From assembly GCA_000434835.1 (NCBI GenBank), contig FR881470.1, positions 1 through 16,593 of the forward strand: 16,593 bases of DNA. The letters run 5' to 3'. Made by a program: the position numbers and the translations under genes. The notes below the pieces were generated by a model. It searched no databases. It had not been told where the DNA came from and saw only the letters and a program-made list of their open reading frames with translations. Below are positions 1 to 6,844 of the stretch, in pieces (within the stretch, counting starts at the first letter, position 1; every line of letters starts with the position of its first letter). This DNA comes from Clostridium sp. CAG:594. GTDB taxonomy: Bacteria; Bacillota_I; Bacilli_A; RF39; UBA660.

Positions 1-98
1 TGACTAGTAAATAATGATTATTAACTTTAGTGTAATTTGTATTATATTAATATTAATATTAATTTTAATTCGTATTAACAAATAGGTTAGTATATATT

Positions 99-134
99 AA
101 AAAAGATAGTGTAGTTTTTATTAAACTAACTATC
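99..134 (-). terminator. Rho-independent terminator of the HTH regulator gene
   Basis: Read on the minus strand, GATAGT and TAGTTT pair with AAACTA and ACTATC. This makes a 12-bp stem (105-134) with one bulged base and a 5-base loop, followed by six T (99-104). It lies about 65 bases past the stop of the gene ending at 199, so the transcript would carry a moderately long 3' tail. The rest of 1-198 is AT-rich with short ATTAAT-type repeats and shows no gene. Confidence 0.7.
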
Positions 135-198
135 TAATGTTTTAAAAATAAAATGTTAACATAATATGTATTATATGAACTAACGTGTAGCAGTTAAG

Positions 199-966
199 TT
201 ATACATCACGAGACTGTATTTCAGCTATCTTAGCAAGTACTTCTGATGCATTATCCTGATTGATTTCAGTATAGCCAAGTTCTTGTAAAGCTTGTATTTT
301 AGCAGTGTTTATCTCTTGCGTACGACTTAGTTTTTCTTCGTTTTTATGTTCTATTTCCATAACGAACTTCTTATGTTGCTCAGCAAGTTTTGTCTTAGAT
401 GCACCACCATTACGGTATAATACCATAGCAGAATGCATGATACTTTCAAAAATAAATTGTTCTTCTTCGTTAAACACATATTCTTCTGGATCAACAAAAC
501 CCAATAATTTAACAATATAACCCATCATATATTTTAATTCTTTTACGTTTTCTAACCCTTGAATAAAGTTTAATAAATATTTATAAGTGATATATGCTTC
601 AGAAGAGTTTTCTATAAAACGTTCTTTAATTATAAATATAATATCATTAAGTAATTCTTGTTCACGAGGTTTTAAATCTTTGAATTCAATAGCATCTGTA
701 TGACCTACATTATTTACGCTATTATCTCCGTTTAAGACCATATCAACTTTATTAATAAATTCTGCATCAACTTTTATATTATTTATCTCAGATGCTTCTT
801 TAATATCAAGCAAGTTAAATAATTTCATTTTTTTGTCCTTAGGCCATCTAGAGATATCATTCATTTCTAAATAATTGTAAATCATTTGCCTAGAAACTCC
901 CAAATATTTTGCTAATTTAACTTTGGAAATCCCAACTTCTTGTAAAATTTCGTTAAGTTTATCCAT
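199..966 (-). CDS. Helix-turn-helix (XRE/Cro-like) DNA-binding protein
   Basis: This is a 255-aa protein with an N-terminal helix-turn-helix at about residues 6-50: the run ISKVKLAKYLGVSRQMIYNYL has the pattern of Cro/C1-type domains, with the recognition helix at SRQMIYNYL. The remaining 200 residues are soluble, helical and charged, and I recognise no domain in them. From about residue 195 the Lys/Glu-rich segment AEQHKKFVMEIEHKNEEKLS could form a coiled coil for dimerisation. No membrane segment is visible. The ATG at 964-966 has a strong GAGGAGAG ribosome binding site and its own promoter. It is monocistronic, lying downstream of the spoIIM terminator and ending at its own terminator. It is probably a transcriptional regulator, but its target is unknown. 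A phage-type repressor is an alternative, though no phage genes are nearby. Confidence 0.8.
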   Translation of the reverse strand: MDKLNEILQEVGISKVKLAKYLGVSRQMIYNYLEMNDISRWPKDKKMKLFNLLDIKEASEINNIKVDAEFINKVDMVLNGDNSVNNVGHTDAIEFKDLKPREQELLNDIIFIIKERFIENSSEAYITYKYLLNFIQGLENVKELKYMMGYIVKLLGFVDPEEYVFNEEEQFIFESIMHSAMVLYRNGGASKTKLAEQHKKFVMEIEHKNEEKLSRTQEINTAKIQALQELGYTEINQDNASEVLAKIAEIQSRDV

Positions 967-1002
967 AACTATCTCTCCTCTACTCTATTTACTATACTTA
1001 TA

Positions 1003-1030
1003 ATTTTACACTTTTTTACAACTTTGTCAA
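1003..1030 (-). promoter_or_regulatory. Promoter of the HTH regulator gene
   Basis: On the minus strand a perfect -35 box TTGACA (1025-1030) is followed after 16 bases by TAAAAT (1003-1008). The predicted start lies about 30 bases before the ATG. This is a typical vegetative (sigma-A) promoter and the best -35 match in the window. Confidence 0.7.
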
Positions 1031-1044
1031 TAATTCTACATATA

Positions 1045-1072
1045 AAATAAAATAACGCTTTTAAAAAGCGCT
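1045..1072 (-). terminator. Terminator of spoIIM, abutting the stop codon
   Basis: Immediately after the TAG stop of spoIIM, the minus strand reads CGCTTTT-T-AAAAGCG (1056-1070). It is a perfect inverted repeat and would form a roughly 5-bp stem with a small loop. It is followed by the T-rich tail TTATTTTATTTTA. The stop codon lies directly at the foot of the hairpin. Confidence 0.7.
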
Positions 1073-1703
1073 AGATAATAAGCGTAAATAATTTAAGCAA
1101 AACAGGAGTTAAAAAAGCATCAATTACCGTATTTATGCCAATTAATAATAAAGAACATAAAAATGCTAATAAATACTTACCTAAAAAACTTTTAAAATTT
1201 AAGTTATCTTTCTTAAATAATGCTTTTAGAAACTTTATGGATGCATTAAGAGCAAAAAATGACATAAATATGTATATTAACGTGTTAATAATAAGACAAG
1301 GAGCAACATATAAAATGCTTGCTAAAACACCTTTTAATTTGTATTTTAACAAAATAGTACCAAGTGTTACCCCTAAAGTAAATCCTTTAAAGAAAATGAT
1401 TATAATAACCGCAAATAAACCAATCATGGAAATACCTAATATAAATATTAAAAGTAGTTGAAGTGAATTGTTTAATATTTCTGGTAATACCACATTTATT
1501 CCAAAAACACTATCATTTAATTTACTTATATTATTAAAGTATGAAGTAACTTGATTTATTAGCATTGTTTTATCATCATTACTTACAAAATTAATAAATA
1601 AAGACCCAAAAACAAGTCCTAAAATAAAAAGTATAATAATAAAAGTTAATAAGATTCTTTCTTTTTTTATTGTTTCAAATAAGTAGTTAATTATCTTTTT
1701 CAT
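1071..1703 (-). CDS. spoIIM: Stage II sporulation protein M
   Basis: SpoIIM is an integral membrane protein of the SpoIID-SpoIIM-SpoIIP complex, which thins septal peptidoglycan and drives engulfment of the forespore. In characterised Firmicutes it is made in the mother cell under sigma-E. The protein has 210 aa, close to the usual length of about 200-215. It has one hydrophobic segment near the N-terminus (17-39), an extracytoplasmic stretch, then a hydrophobic core at about 82-155 and a last pair at 175-198. The diagnostic conserved block is present: LGISMIGLFAVIII, then FFKGFTLGVTLG (about 105-116), then LKGVLASILYVAPCLII. The start at 1703 has AAGGAG nine bases upstream. It is transcribed alone, ending at a terminator that touches its stop. 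I could not assign a convincing sigma-E promoter in 1704-1800. Confidence 0.9.
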   Translation of the reverse strand: MKKIINYLFETIKKERILLTFIIILFILGLVFGSLFINFVSNDDKTMLINQVTSYFNNISKLNDSVFGINVVLPEILNNSLQLLLIFILGISMIGLFAVIIIIFFKGFTLGVTLGTILLKYKLKGVLASILYVAPCLIINTLIYIFMSFFALNASIKFLKALFKKDNLNFKSFLGKYLLAFLCSLLLIGINTVIDAFLTPVLLKLFTLII

Positions 1704-1807
1704 ATCTTTTTTCTCCTTGTTCTAATTAACTATATTATCTAAATAAAGTTTTATTACTTTTATTTTTCTACATTTTATATTATAATTAGTATGAGGTGAA
1801 TAGATAA

Positions 1808-1942
1808 ATGTCTAAGAATAAGGATAGTAAAAAAAGAAAAAAATTTAAAATAAACTGGAGTAAGTTCTTTGTATGGGTTGCACTAATAGCAATGGTAGGT
1901 TCTGCTTTTGCAGCAATACTTTCTCCCCTATTTTCAAGATAG
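1808..1942 (+). CDS. Small single-pass membrane protein, 44 aa (DUF4044-like)
   Basis: This short gene encodes 44 residues: a strongly basic N-terminus (MSKNKDSKKRKKFKINWSK), then one hydrophobic helix (about 20-40, FFVWVALIAMVGSAFAAILS), ending PLFSR. Evidence that it is real: a good GAGGTGA ribosome binding site at 1793-1799, eight bases before the ATG, and a strong terminator that begins inside its TAG stop. The layout of Lys-rich tail plus one C-terminal helix resembles the small DUF4044-type proteins of Firmicutes, whose function is not known. That family assignment is by resemblance only. The N-terminus should stay in the cytoplasm by the positive-inside rule. It is divergent from spoIIM, with about 100 bases between the start codons. 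Confidence 0.75.
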   Translation: MSKNKDSKKRKKFKINWSKFFVWVALIAMVGSAFAAILSPLFSR

Positions 1943-1973
1943 AATGCAAACGAAAGCATTCTTTTTATTTTTT
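1941..1973 (+). terminator. Terminator of the 44-aa gene
   Basis: AGAATGC (1941-1947) pairs perfectly with GCATTCT (1956-1962) around an 8-base loop, followed by TTTTATTTTTTT. The AG of the upstream TAG stop forms the first two bases of the stem, so stop codon and terminator overlap. Confidence 0.85.
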
Positions 1974-1991
1974 TATTTAATATAATTTAAT

Positions 1992-2387
1992 ATGAACATA
2001 GATATAAACGAGGAAAAAATTAAATATATTAATTTACAATTAATTGCAACTACAGGTTTTATTATAGCACTTGTAATTTCTTTTACTTTGTCCGTAGATA
2101 AAAGGGAATCACTTAGAAATGGTAATAGATTATATTATGATAAAGAAGCACAAAAAATATCTTTGATGCAGACTATATTGGTATTTATAGTAGCACTTTT
2201 ATTTTTATATATTACGTATAATCAATATAAAATATCACATAAATATCACGAAACTGATGAAAATGATTTATTACTGCAAAGTAAAACTGCAATATTATCT
2301 ATAATTGCAGCGTTAATTGGACTTTATATAGTAATTAAAAATTATAATAAAAATAACATTAATATTGCGGAAATAGAGTCTATTTAG
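1992..2387 (+). CDS. Three-helix membrane protein of unknown function
   Basis: This 131-aa protein has three hydrophobic segments at about residues 17-34, 57-76 and 97-115, joined by charged loops (VDKRESLRNGNRLYYDKEAQK between helices 1 and 2, KISHKYHETDENDLL between 2 and 3). I do not recognise a named family. There is no Shine-Dalgarno site: the bases before the ATG are ATTTAATATAATTTAAT. A TATAAT sequence (1981-1986) lies only five bases before the ATG, so the transcript may start at or next to the start codon. It lies just beyond the terminator of the 44-aa gene, so it needs its own promoter. Its last 8 bases overlap the opposing gene. An internal start cannot be excluded. Confidence 0.65.
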   Translation: MNIDINEEKIKYINLQLIATTGFIIALVISFTLSVDKRESLRNGNRLYYDKEAQKISLMQTILVFIVALLFLYITYNQYKISHKYHETDENDLLLQSKTAILSIIAALIGLYIVIKNYNKNNINIAEIESI

Positions 2388-2805
2388 ATAATCTTAATTC
2401 TATAGAATCTATGATTTCATCATCATTAAATTTAAACTCATTTGGTAAAATTAATATCCCAACATCTTTAAAACTGTTAATTGCGTCTATTGCAAGTACT
2501 ATTGATTCAAGCTTTTTATCTGAATATTTATTCATGTTTTCTAAAATTATTTCATCATATTTATTAATGTTTAAAAACTCTGTAATGTATGCTCTTTTAA
2601 TTGTTTCCGTTAAATATGCTGCGTAGTTTTTACTAGTTTTATTTTTATTGCAGTAATCTTTACATATTACTTCTAAATACATTAATGCATCCTTACTATT
2701 CTTTATATTTATATCCTTTAAAAATTTTTTCTCTTCCTCACATAAAAATTTATTATCAAAAAAATTTAAACCAAGTAAGAATTCTTTTAAATTTATATTT
2801 TTCAT
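2380..2805 (-). CDS. Hypothetical soluble protein, 141 aa
   Basis: I recognise no family. The protein is small, helical, cytoplasmic and acidic/lysine-rich, with no signal or membrane segment. A hydrophobic stretch near the end (about residues 112-120 here, KDVGILILP) looks like a buried strand. The open frame begins at 2820, but the ATG at 2803-2805 is the better start: GGAG lies nine bases before it, while the upstream ATG has no ribosome binding site and itself overlaps that GGAG. The gene follows the spoIVB terminator and ends in an 8-bp tail-to-tail overlap with the membrane protein gene on the other strand, both stopping with TAG. Its function is unknown. Confidence 0.6.
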   Translation of the reverse strand: MKNINLKEFLLGLNFFDNKFLCEEEKKFLKDINIKNSKDALMYLEVICKDYCNKNKTSKNYAAYLTETIKRAYITEFLNINKYDEIILENMNKYSDKKLESIVLAIDAINSFKDVGILILPNEFKFNDDEIIDSIELRLSK

Positions 2806-2844
2806 AATACCAATCTCCATACGCTTATAATATCACAATATTAG

Positions 2845-2866
2845 AAAAAAAGGAACAAAAGTTCCT
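2845..2866 (-). terminator. Terminator of spoIVB, overlapping its stop codon
   Basis: On the minus strand AGGAAC (2861-2866) pairs with GTTCCT (2851-2856) around TTTT, followed by a run of T (2845-2850). The stop codon TAG is at 2865-2867, so its last two bases are the first two of the stem. Confidence 0.85.
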
Positions 2867-3854
2867 AATTTTCACCTTCTTTAAGCATAGTTGTTATAAG
2901 TATTCCATAACCTCGTTTTGGATTATTTACTACCACGTTTGTTACCGCACCAATTATGTTATTTCCTTGTATTATTGGTGACCCACTCATTCCTTGAACA
3001 ATACCGCCTGTTTTATCAATTAAATTACTATCGGTTATCTCAAAAAGGATGTTTTTATTATCTGTTTTATCATTATTTACTTTAAGTATATTAACGCTAT
3101 ATTCCTTCTTTAACGTGCCTTCTATAACCGTAATTATTTTAGCTTCTCCAAGTTTTATATCCTCATAATCTGCTACTTTGTATAAGTTGTTTTTATTGAT
3201 TTCTTTTGTGTAATTTCCAAATATACCAGATATTTTATTTTCCTTTACATCACCAAAGACATCATTACTATTAGTATTTGCGTTTTTAGCTCCTGGCTCA
3301 CCTCTTACTGATTTTTCAATAGAAGTTACGTTTGAGTTATATATCTTACCATCACGTACATTTATCATCGTACCGGTTGTTTGTTCTAAAACTTCATGAC
3401 CTAACGCACCATATATCTTACTTTCTGGATCTATATATGTAAGTGTTCCAATACCTGATATCATATCTTTTACGTATAATCCTGTTTTTAAAGTACCATT
3501 TTCATCGGTTAAATTTAAAGTCGTGGTCTCGTTTTGCTTTTCTCTTTGATAAACCAGTTTTAAACTTTTCCCATCACTTTCTTTAATGGCACCTATAAAA
3601 TCATCTATCGATGACACTTCTTTATCATTTGCTCTTTTAATTATATCGCCTTTATTTAATTTAGCATCATATCCAGGATATTTATCTCCTACTTTGTAAA
3701 AACCTGCAATTATTATTCCTTTATTATTAATGGAAAGACCTATGTTTTCCCCGCCTGCTACTATATAATTAGAATAAGCGAGTAAAGATTGTGGCATAAT
3801 AAATGTAGCAACTAAAAAAATTGCTATAAAACTCTTTAATTTTTTAAAAGACAT
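2865..3854 (-). CDS. spoIVB: SpoIVB serine peptidase (sporulation signalling)
   Basis: SpoIVB is an S55-family serine protease. In characterised species it is made in the forespore, crosses to the intermembrane space and triggers sigma-K activation by cleaving SpoIVFA. This copy has 329 aa, shorter than the roughly 425 aa of Bacillus subtilis. It has an N-terminal hydrophobic signal or anchor (about 8-27), a PDZ-like region (about 35-105, with KLNKGDIIKRANDKEV) and a C-terminal peptidase domain. The triad is visible: His153 in YGALGHEV, Asp275 in FEITD, Ser290 in GIVQGMSGSPI. Asp and Ser are 15 residues apart, the same as Asp363 and Ser378 in B. subtilis. The ATG at 3854 has AAGGAG seven bases upstream. 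It is transcribed alone, with its own -10 box, an operator-like palindrome in the leader and its own terminator. The protein looks active. Confidence 0.93.
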   Translation of the reverse strand: MSFKKLKSFIAIFLVATFIMPQSLLAYSNYIVAGGENIGLSINNKGIIIAGFYKVGDKYPGYDAKLNKGDIIKRANDKEVSSIDDFIGAIKESDGKSLKLVYQREKQNETTTLNLTDENGTLKTGLYVKDMISGIGTLTYIDPESKIYGALGHEVLEQTTGTMINVRDGKIYNSNVTSIEKSVRGEPGAKNANTNSNDVFGDVKENKISGIFGNYTKEINKNNLYKVADYEDIKLGEAKIITVIEGTLKKEYSVNILKVNNDKTDNKNILFEITDSNLIDKTGGIVQGMSGSPIIQGNNIIGAVTNVVVNNPKRGYGILITTMLKEGEN

Positions 3855-3866
3855 TTTTATGCTCCT

Positions 3867-3888
3867 TAATGTAATTCGAATTACATTA
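3867..3888. promoter_or_regulatory. 22-bp perfect palindrome in the spoIVB leader, possible operator
   Basis: The half site TAATGTAATTC is followed directly by its exact reverse complement, with no spacer. It lies between a TATAAT box on the minus strand (3891-3896) and the AAGGAG of spoIVB, covering the expected transcription start. It could be the binding site of a dimeric regulator, or a 5' hairpin in the mRNA. The core TGTAA-N6-TTACA resembles TnrA/GlnR sites, but those have N7 spacing, so I do not assign it. Confidence 0.6.
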
Positions 3889-3890
3889 TT

Positions 3891-3896
3891 ATTATA
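3891..3896 (-). promoter_or_regulatory. Candidate -10 box of spoIVB
   Basis: TATAAT on the minus strand lies 37 bases before the spoIVB ATG. A -35 match 17 bases further up (CTTATT) is weak. A sigma-G or sigma-F promoter would be expected for spoIVB, but I could not identify one clearly. Confidence 0.35.
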
Positions 3897-3932
3897 CCTA
3901 ATATATATTTTTTAATAAGTGAAAATAAATGG

Positions 3933-3958
3933 AAAAAAAGAACTAGATTTACTAGTTC
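3933..3958 (-). terminator. Terminator of the xseA operon, containing the stop codon
   Basis: On the minus strand GAACTAG (3952-3958) pairs perfectly with CTAGTTC (3940-3946) around a 5-base loop, followed by seven T (3933-3939). The stop codon TAG (3952-3954) of the nucleotidyltransferase gene is wholly inside the 5' arm. Confidence 0.9.
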
Positions 3959-4854
3959 CATAGATTTTTAGGATATTTTCCCTCTTCAATCATTTTATTT
4001 ATTGCATTAACTAAATCTTTTTTATCTTCTTTATAAGTTACACCATACCATTTTTCATCGGTATCAAGTACTTTAACAGACACTTTGTTTTCATCAATTC
4101 TTTTAAATACGCTATTTGGTATTAGAAATTCACATTTTTCTAAATCATTTTTATGTTTTTCAAAAAAGTCTTTCATTTCATCTTCTAGATAATCAAATAT
4201 ACTTGTATTAAAACCAAAGAAGTTCATTGATACTAAAGTATCTTCTTTTATTTCAAATGAATTTTTTTCATCTTCAAGTGGTGTTGCAATAATTTTATCT
4301 TCTACTTTTTCTATTGATGCTTCAACTAACTTTGTTAGGTATCCTTTATCATCTTCTGTACATACACCACGTTTTACAGAACCATTTAAACTCATTGTAT
4401 TAATTGTTTTATAACCAATCATTGCATATTTATTTTGATCATTATTATTATCAAAGAATTCCTTCATTTTTTTATAAGGATCAAATCCATAAAAATCATC
4501 TGCATTAATAACGGTAAATGGTTCATTTACATATTTTTTAGCAGATAAAATAGCATGTGAGGTTCCCCAAGGTTTTACCCTAGATGCTGGAATATTAACG
4601 CCTTCTGGTACATCTTCTATCTTTTGAAATGCATAAGATACATCTATTTTAGATTCTATTCTCTTTCCTATAGTTTCTCTAAATAAGTCATAATTTTCTT
4701 CTTTTATTATAAAAACTACCTTTTTATATCCTGCTTTTATTGCATCATAAATCGAATAATCCAAAATAAATTCTCCATTTGGTCCTACTGGTTCTACTTG
4801 TTTTAAGCCGCCAAACCTTGAACCCATTCCGGCTGCCATAATTACTAATGTCAT
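3952..4854 (-). CDS. Sugar-phosphate nucleotidyltransferase family protein
   Basis: This 300-aa protein is a nucleotidyltransferase of the NDP-sugar pyrophosphorylase fold, a family that joins a nucleotide to a sugar phosphate with release of pyrophosphate. The N-terminal signature MAAGMGSRFGGLKQVEPVGPNGE (residues 6-28) is the phosphate-binding loop. PWGTSHAILSAK (about 95-106) and INADDFYG (about 116-123) match the nucleotide- and metal-binding motifs of the family. The substrate cannot be read from the sequence. It resembles stand-alone 300-aa proteins of gut Firmicutes annotated only as nucleotidyltransferases. It is the last gene of the xseA operon, 18 bases after the preceding gene, with AAGGAG before the ATG. 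Its stop lies inside the terminator. The family is clear but the specific activity is not. Confidence 0.85.
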   Translation of the reverse strand: MTLVIMAAGMGSRFGGLKQVEPVGPNGEFILDYSIYDAIKAGYKKVVFIIKEENYDLFRETIGKRIESKIDVSYAFQKIEDVPEGVNIPASRVKPWGTSHAILSAKKYVNEPFTVINADDFYGFDPYKKMKEFFDNNNDQNKYAMIGYKTINTMSLNGSVKRGVCTEDDKGYLTKLVEASIEKVEDKIIATPLEDEKNSFEIKEDTLVSMNFFGFNTSIFDYLEDEMKDFFEKHKNDLEKCEFLIPNSVFKRIDENKVSVKVLDTDEKWYGVTYKEDKKDLVNAINKMIEEGKYPKNLWN

Positions 4855-4872
4855 ATTTTCTCTCCTTTATAA

Positions 4873-5238
4873 TTAATATTTGCTAATGAAATTAACTAAT
4901 TCATTAGATAACGTTGTATTATGATTTTCCATTGTATGATTATTTTTATAGTAGCATGAGCCGTCACTATTAAACGTTAGCTCTATATCACCATATTTAA
5001 TCATATAAGTTCCATTTACTTCATTTAACGAATTACTTTTTTCAAATCGTTCTTTTTTTAAATAACTAATTATTTGTTTTTTATCAGAATTAGCTATATT
5101 AATAACCATATTATTCTTATAAACTTCTAAATCATCATAGTTTGTTTTATTTAACATGTTAGGTAATAACTTTATTAATAATAGTATAACTATAATAAGT
5201 ATTATTATTACCGTAAATATAGTATTATTTTTTTTCAT
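4873..5238 (-). CDS. Small membrane-anchored protein of unknown function
   Basis: This 121-aa protein has an N-terminal hydrophobic helix (about 8-26, TVIIILIIVILLLIKLLP) after a short Lys tail, then a polar domain of about 90 residues predicted to lie outside the membrane. That domain contains several beta-type stretches (GTYMIKYGDIELTFNSDGSCYY) and one Cys near position 95. No lipobox is visible. The ATG (5236-5238) shares one base with the TAA stop of xseB, giving TAATG, so translation is probably coupled to xseB. I recognise no family. The link to exonuclease VII may be only positional. Confidence 0.7.
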   Translation of the reverse strand: MKKNNTIFTVIIILIIVILLLIKLLPNMLNKTNYDDLEVYKNNMVINIANSDKKQIISYLKKERFEKSNSLNEVNGTYMIKYGDIELTFNSDGSCYYKNNHTMENHNTTLSNELVNFISKY

Positions 5239-5459
5239 TATTCTTCCACCTTAAAGTCTTCTTCGCCGTTTTCAGTTAAAATTTTATTAACGTTTTCTTC
5301 AGCGCTTTTTAATGAGTCTGAACATTCTTTAGCAAGCTTCATAGCGTTCGTATACTTATTTATCGCATCATCTAAGTCTACGTCACCTTTTTCAAGTTCA
5401 TTTACCATTTTTTCTAAGCTATTTAACTTATCTTCAAATTTAACTTCTTCTTTAGCCAT
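5238..5459 (-). CDS. xseB: Exodeoxyribonuclease VII small subunit
   Basis: XseB binds the large subunit XseA in several copies. The complex degrades single-stranded DNA from both ends to oligonucleotides and works in mismatch repair and damage processing. The protein is 73 aa, normal for the family of about 60-85. It is a two-helix hairpin with the conserved core FEDKLNSLEKMVNELEKGDVDLDDAINKYTNAMKL (about 8-42), where LE.GD..LD.A...Y..GM..AK is the family pattern. The start overlaps the end of xseA by eight bases and the stop overlaps the next start by one, so the three genes are read as one coupled unit. Confidence 0.95.
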   Translation of the reverse strand: MAKEEVKFEDKLNSLEKMVNELEKGDVDLDDAINKYTNAMKLAKECSDSLKSAEENVNKILTENGEEDFKVEE

Positions 5460-6720
5460 TTTTTACCTCCATTACTTTAGCTTCTGCTATTCCATCTTTT
5501 AGCGTCACATTAATTATATCATCTTTTTTAATTGTTTTTAAACTAGTTATGCATTTATCATCTTTTTTTATTATTGCATATCCTCTTTTTAGAGAACTAA
5601 GTGGGTTTAATATCTCTAGTTTTTCAATTAAATGATTAGTTTTTTTTAATTTATTTTCATATAGCACGCTTGGATCTTTAAATATAATGCTGTTTTTAAC
5701 TATCTCTAGCCTTGCCTTATTATTACTTATAATAGCATTCATACTAGTATTTAATTTATCAATTAAATTATCTAACTTTTGTTCTTTTATTTCATACATA
5801 CTAAGTGGATTTTTAAGTACGTAACTATCAGTTAATTTTTTAAGTCTTAATTTATTATTATCAAGTACTCTTTTAATAGCGTTTAAATATCTGGTTTTAT
5901 AATTATCTATTTCTAACAATAAATCACTTAGCATAGGAACTGCACGTTCTGCTGCTCCTGTTGGTGTTTCTGCTCTTTTATCTGCTACAAAATCACATAT
6001 CGTAAAATCAATTTGATGTCCTACACCACTTATTATTGGGGTTTTACAAGCAAACACTTTTCTTGCAACAGCTTCTTCATTAAAAGGCCATAAATCCTCA
6101 ATAGATCCTCCGCCGCGTCCAAGAATAATAACATCTAAACCATAATTATCTGCGATATCGAGTTTTTTTACAATGTCATCACGAGCTAGTTCGCCTTGAA
6201 CTAAACAAGGAAAAAGAATCGTTTTACATATTGGAAACCTTCTTTTAATGGTAGAAAGTATGTCTTTTACAGCAGCACCTGTTGGAGCTGTAATAATTCC
6301 TACCTTCATCGGTATTTTAGGTATTTCTTTTTTGTATTTTAAATCAAATAAGCCTTCATCACCTAATTTTTTCTTTAGCTGTTCAAACGCAATGTGTAAA
6401 TTACCAACACCATCTTCTAACATATCTGATATATATATCTGATAATTTCCGGTAGATTCAAACACACTTATTTTTCCCTTAACTAAAACTTTCATACCAT
6501 CTTCTGGCATAAACTTTAATTTAGATGCGTTAAAACTAAACATAATAGCGTTTATACGGGAGTTTTCATCTTTTATAGTAAAATAGTAGTGCCCTCTAGT
6601 ATGAGCCTTAAAATTGGATATTTCACCCCTTAAATAGACTTCTTGTAAGTTTTTATCATTATCTAATTTATATTTAATATATCTAGTAAGTGCAGTTACA
6701 CTTAAATACTTATCTTCCAT
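5452..6720 (-). CDS. xseA: Exodeoxyribonuclease VII large subunit
   Basis: XseA is the catalytic subunit of exonuclease VII, which digests single-stranded DNA in the cytoplasm. Its 422 aa are normal for the family. The N-terminal OB-fold is at about 5-100 (VYLRGEISNFKAHTRGHYYFTIKDE; KVLVKGKISVFESTGNYQIY). The catalytic core at about 120-320 holds KVGIITAPTGAAVKDIL, IILGRGGGSIEDLWPFNEE, ISGVGHQIDFTICDFVADKRAETPTGAAE. The C-terminal part is a long helical arm ending with the conserved LKRGYAII element. The ATG at 6720 lies just after AGGTGA, with a short spacing. It is the first gene of a four-gene operon with a good promoter (6747-6775) and is divergent from a methyltransferase gene. Confidence 0.96.
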   Translation of the reverse strand: MEDKYLSVTALTRYIKYKLDNDKNLQEVYLRGEISNFKAHTRGHYYFTIKDENSRINAIMFSFNASKLKFMPEDGMKVLVKGKISVFESTGNYQIYISDMLEDGVGNLHIAFEQLKKKLGDEGLFDLKYKKEIPKIPMKVGIITAPTGAAVKDILSTIKRRFPICKTILFPCLVQGELARDDIVKKLDIADNYGLDVIILGRGGGSIEDLWPFNEEAVARKVFACKTPIISGVGHQIDFTICDFVADKRAETPTGAAERAVPMLSDLLLEIDNYKTRYLNAIKRVLDNNKLRLKKLTDSYVLKNPLSMYEIKEQKLDNLIDKLNTSMNAIISNNKARLEIVKNSIIFKDPSVLYENKLKKTNHLIEKLEILNPLSSLKRGYAIIKKDDKCITSLKTIKKDDIINVTLKDGIAEAKVMEVKNG

Positions 6721-6746
6721 AATTCACCTACTTTTCTTATAAAACT

Positions 6747-6775
6747 ATTGTATCATTTTTATAAATGACTATCAA
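6747..6775 (-). promoter_or_regulatory. Promoter of the xseA operon
   Basis: On the minus strand TTGATA (6770-6775) is followed after 17 bases by TACAAT (6747-6752). The expected start is about 20 bases before the xseA ATG. This is a good sigma-A-type match. It lies back to back with the promoter of the methyltransferase gene, about 40 bases away. Confidence 0.75.
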
Positions 6776-6815
6776 TTACTATTTTTATCAGCATCAATAT
6801 TATATCAAAATACCC

Positions 6816-6844
6816 TTGATTATTAAATACAATTTATGTATCAT
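6816..6844 (+). promoter_or_regulatory. Promoter of the methyltransferase gene
   Basis: TTGATT (6816-6821) is followed after 17 bases by TATCAT (6839-6844). Transcription would start near 6851, ten bases before the ATG at 6861, leaving a very short leader that just includes the ribosome binding site GGTGAT (6851-6856). Confidence 0.6.

Noticed and set aside
43..70. ATTAAT-type short repeats at the left edge
   Set aside because: These are simple AT-rich sequence without regular units, DnaA boxes or palindromic structure that would suggest an origin or attachment site.
1135..1461. Plus-strand frame of 108 codons inside spoIIM
   Set aside because: It is a shadow of spoIIM in AT-rich DNA. Its residues show no family pattern and there is no start signal.
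3867..3888. GlnR/TnrA binding site
   Set aside because: That consensus is TGTNA-N7-TNACA; the palindrome here has six bases between half sites, so I leave the regulator unnamed.
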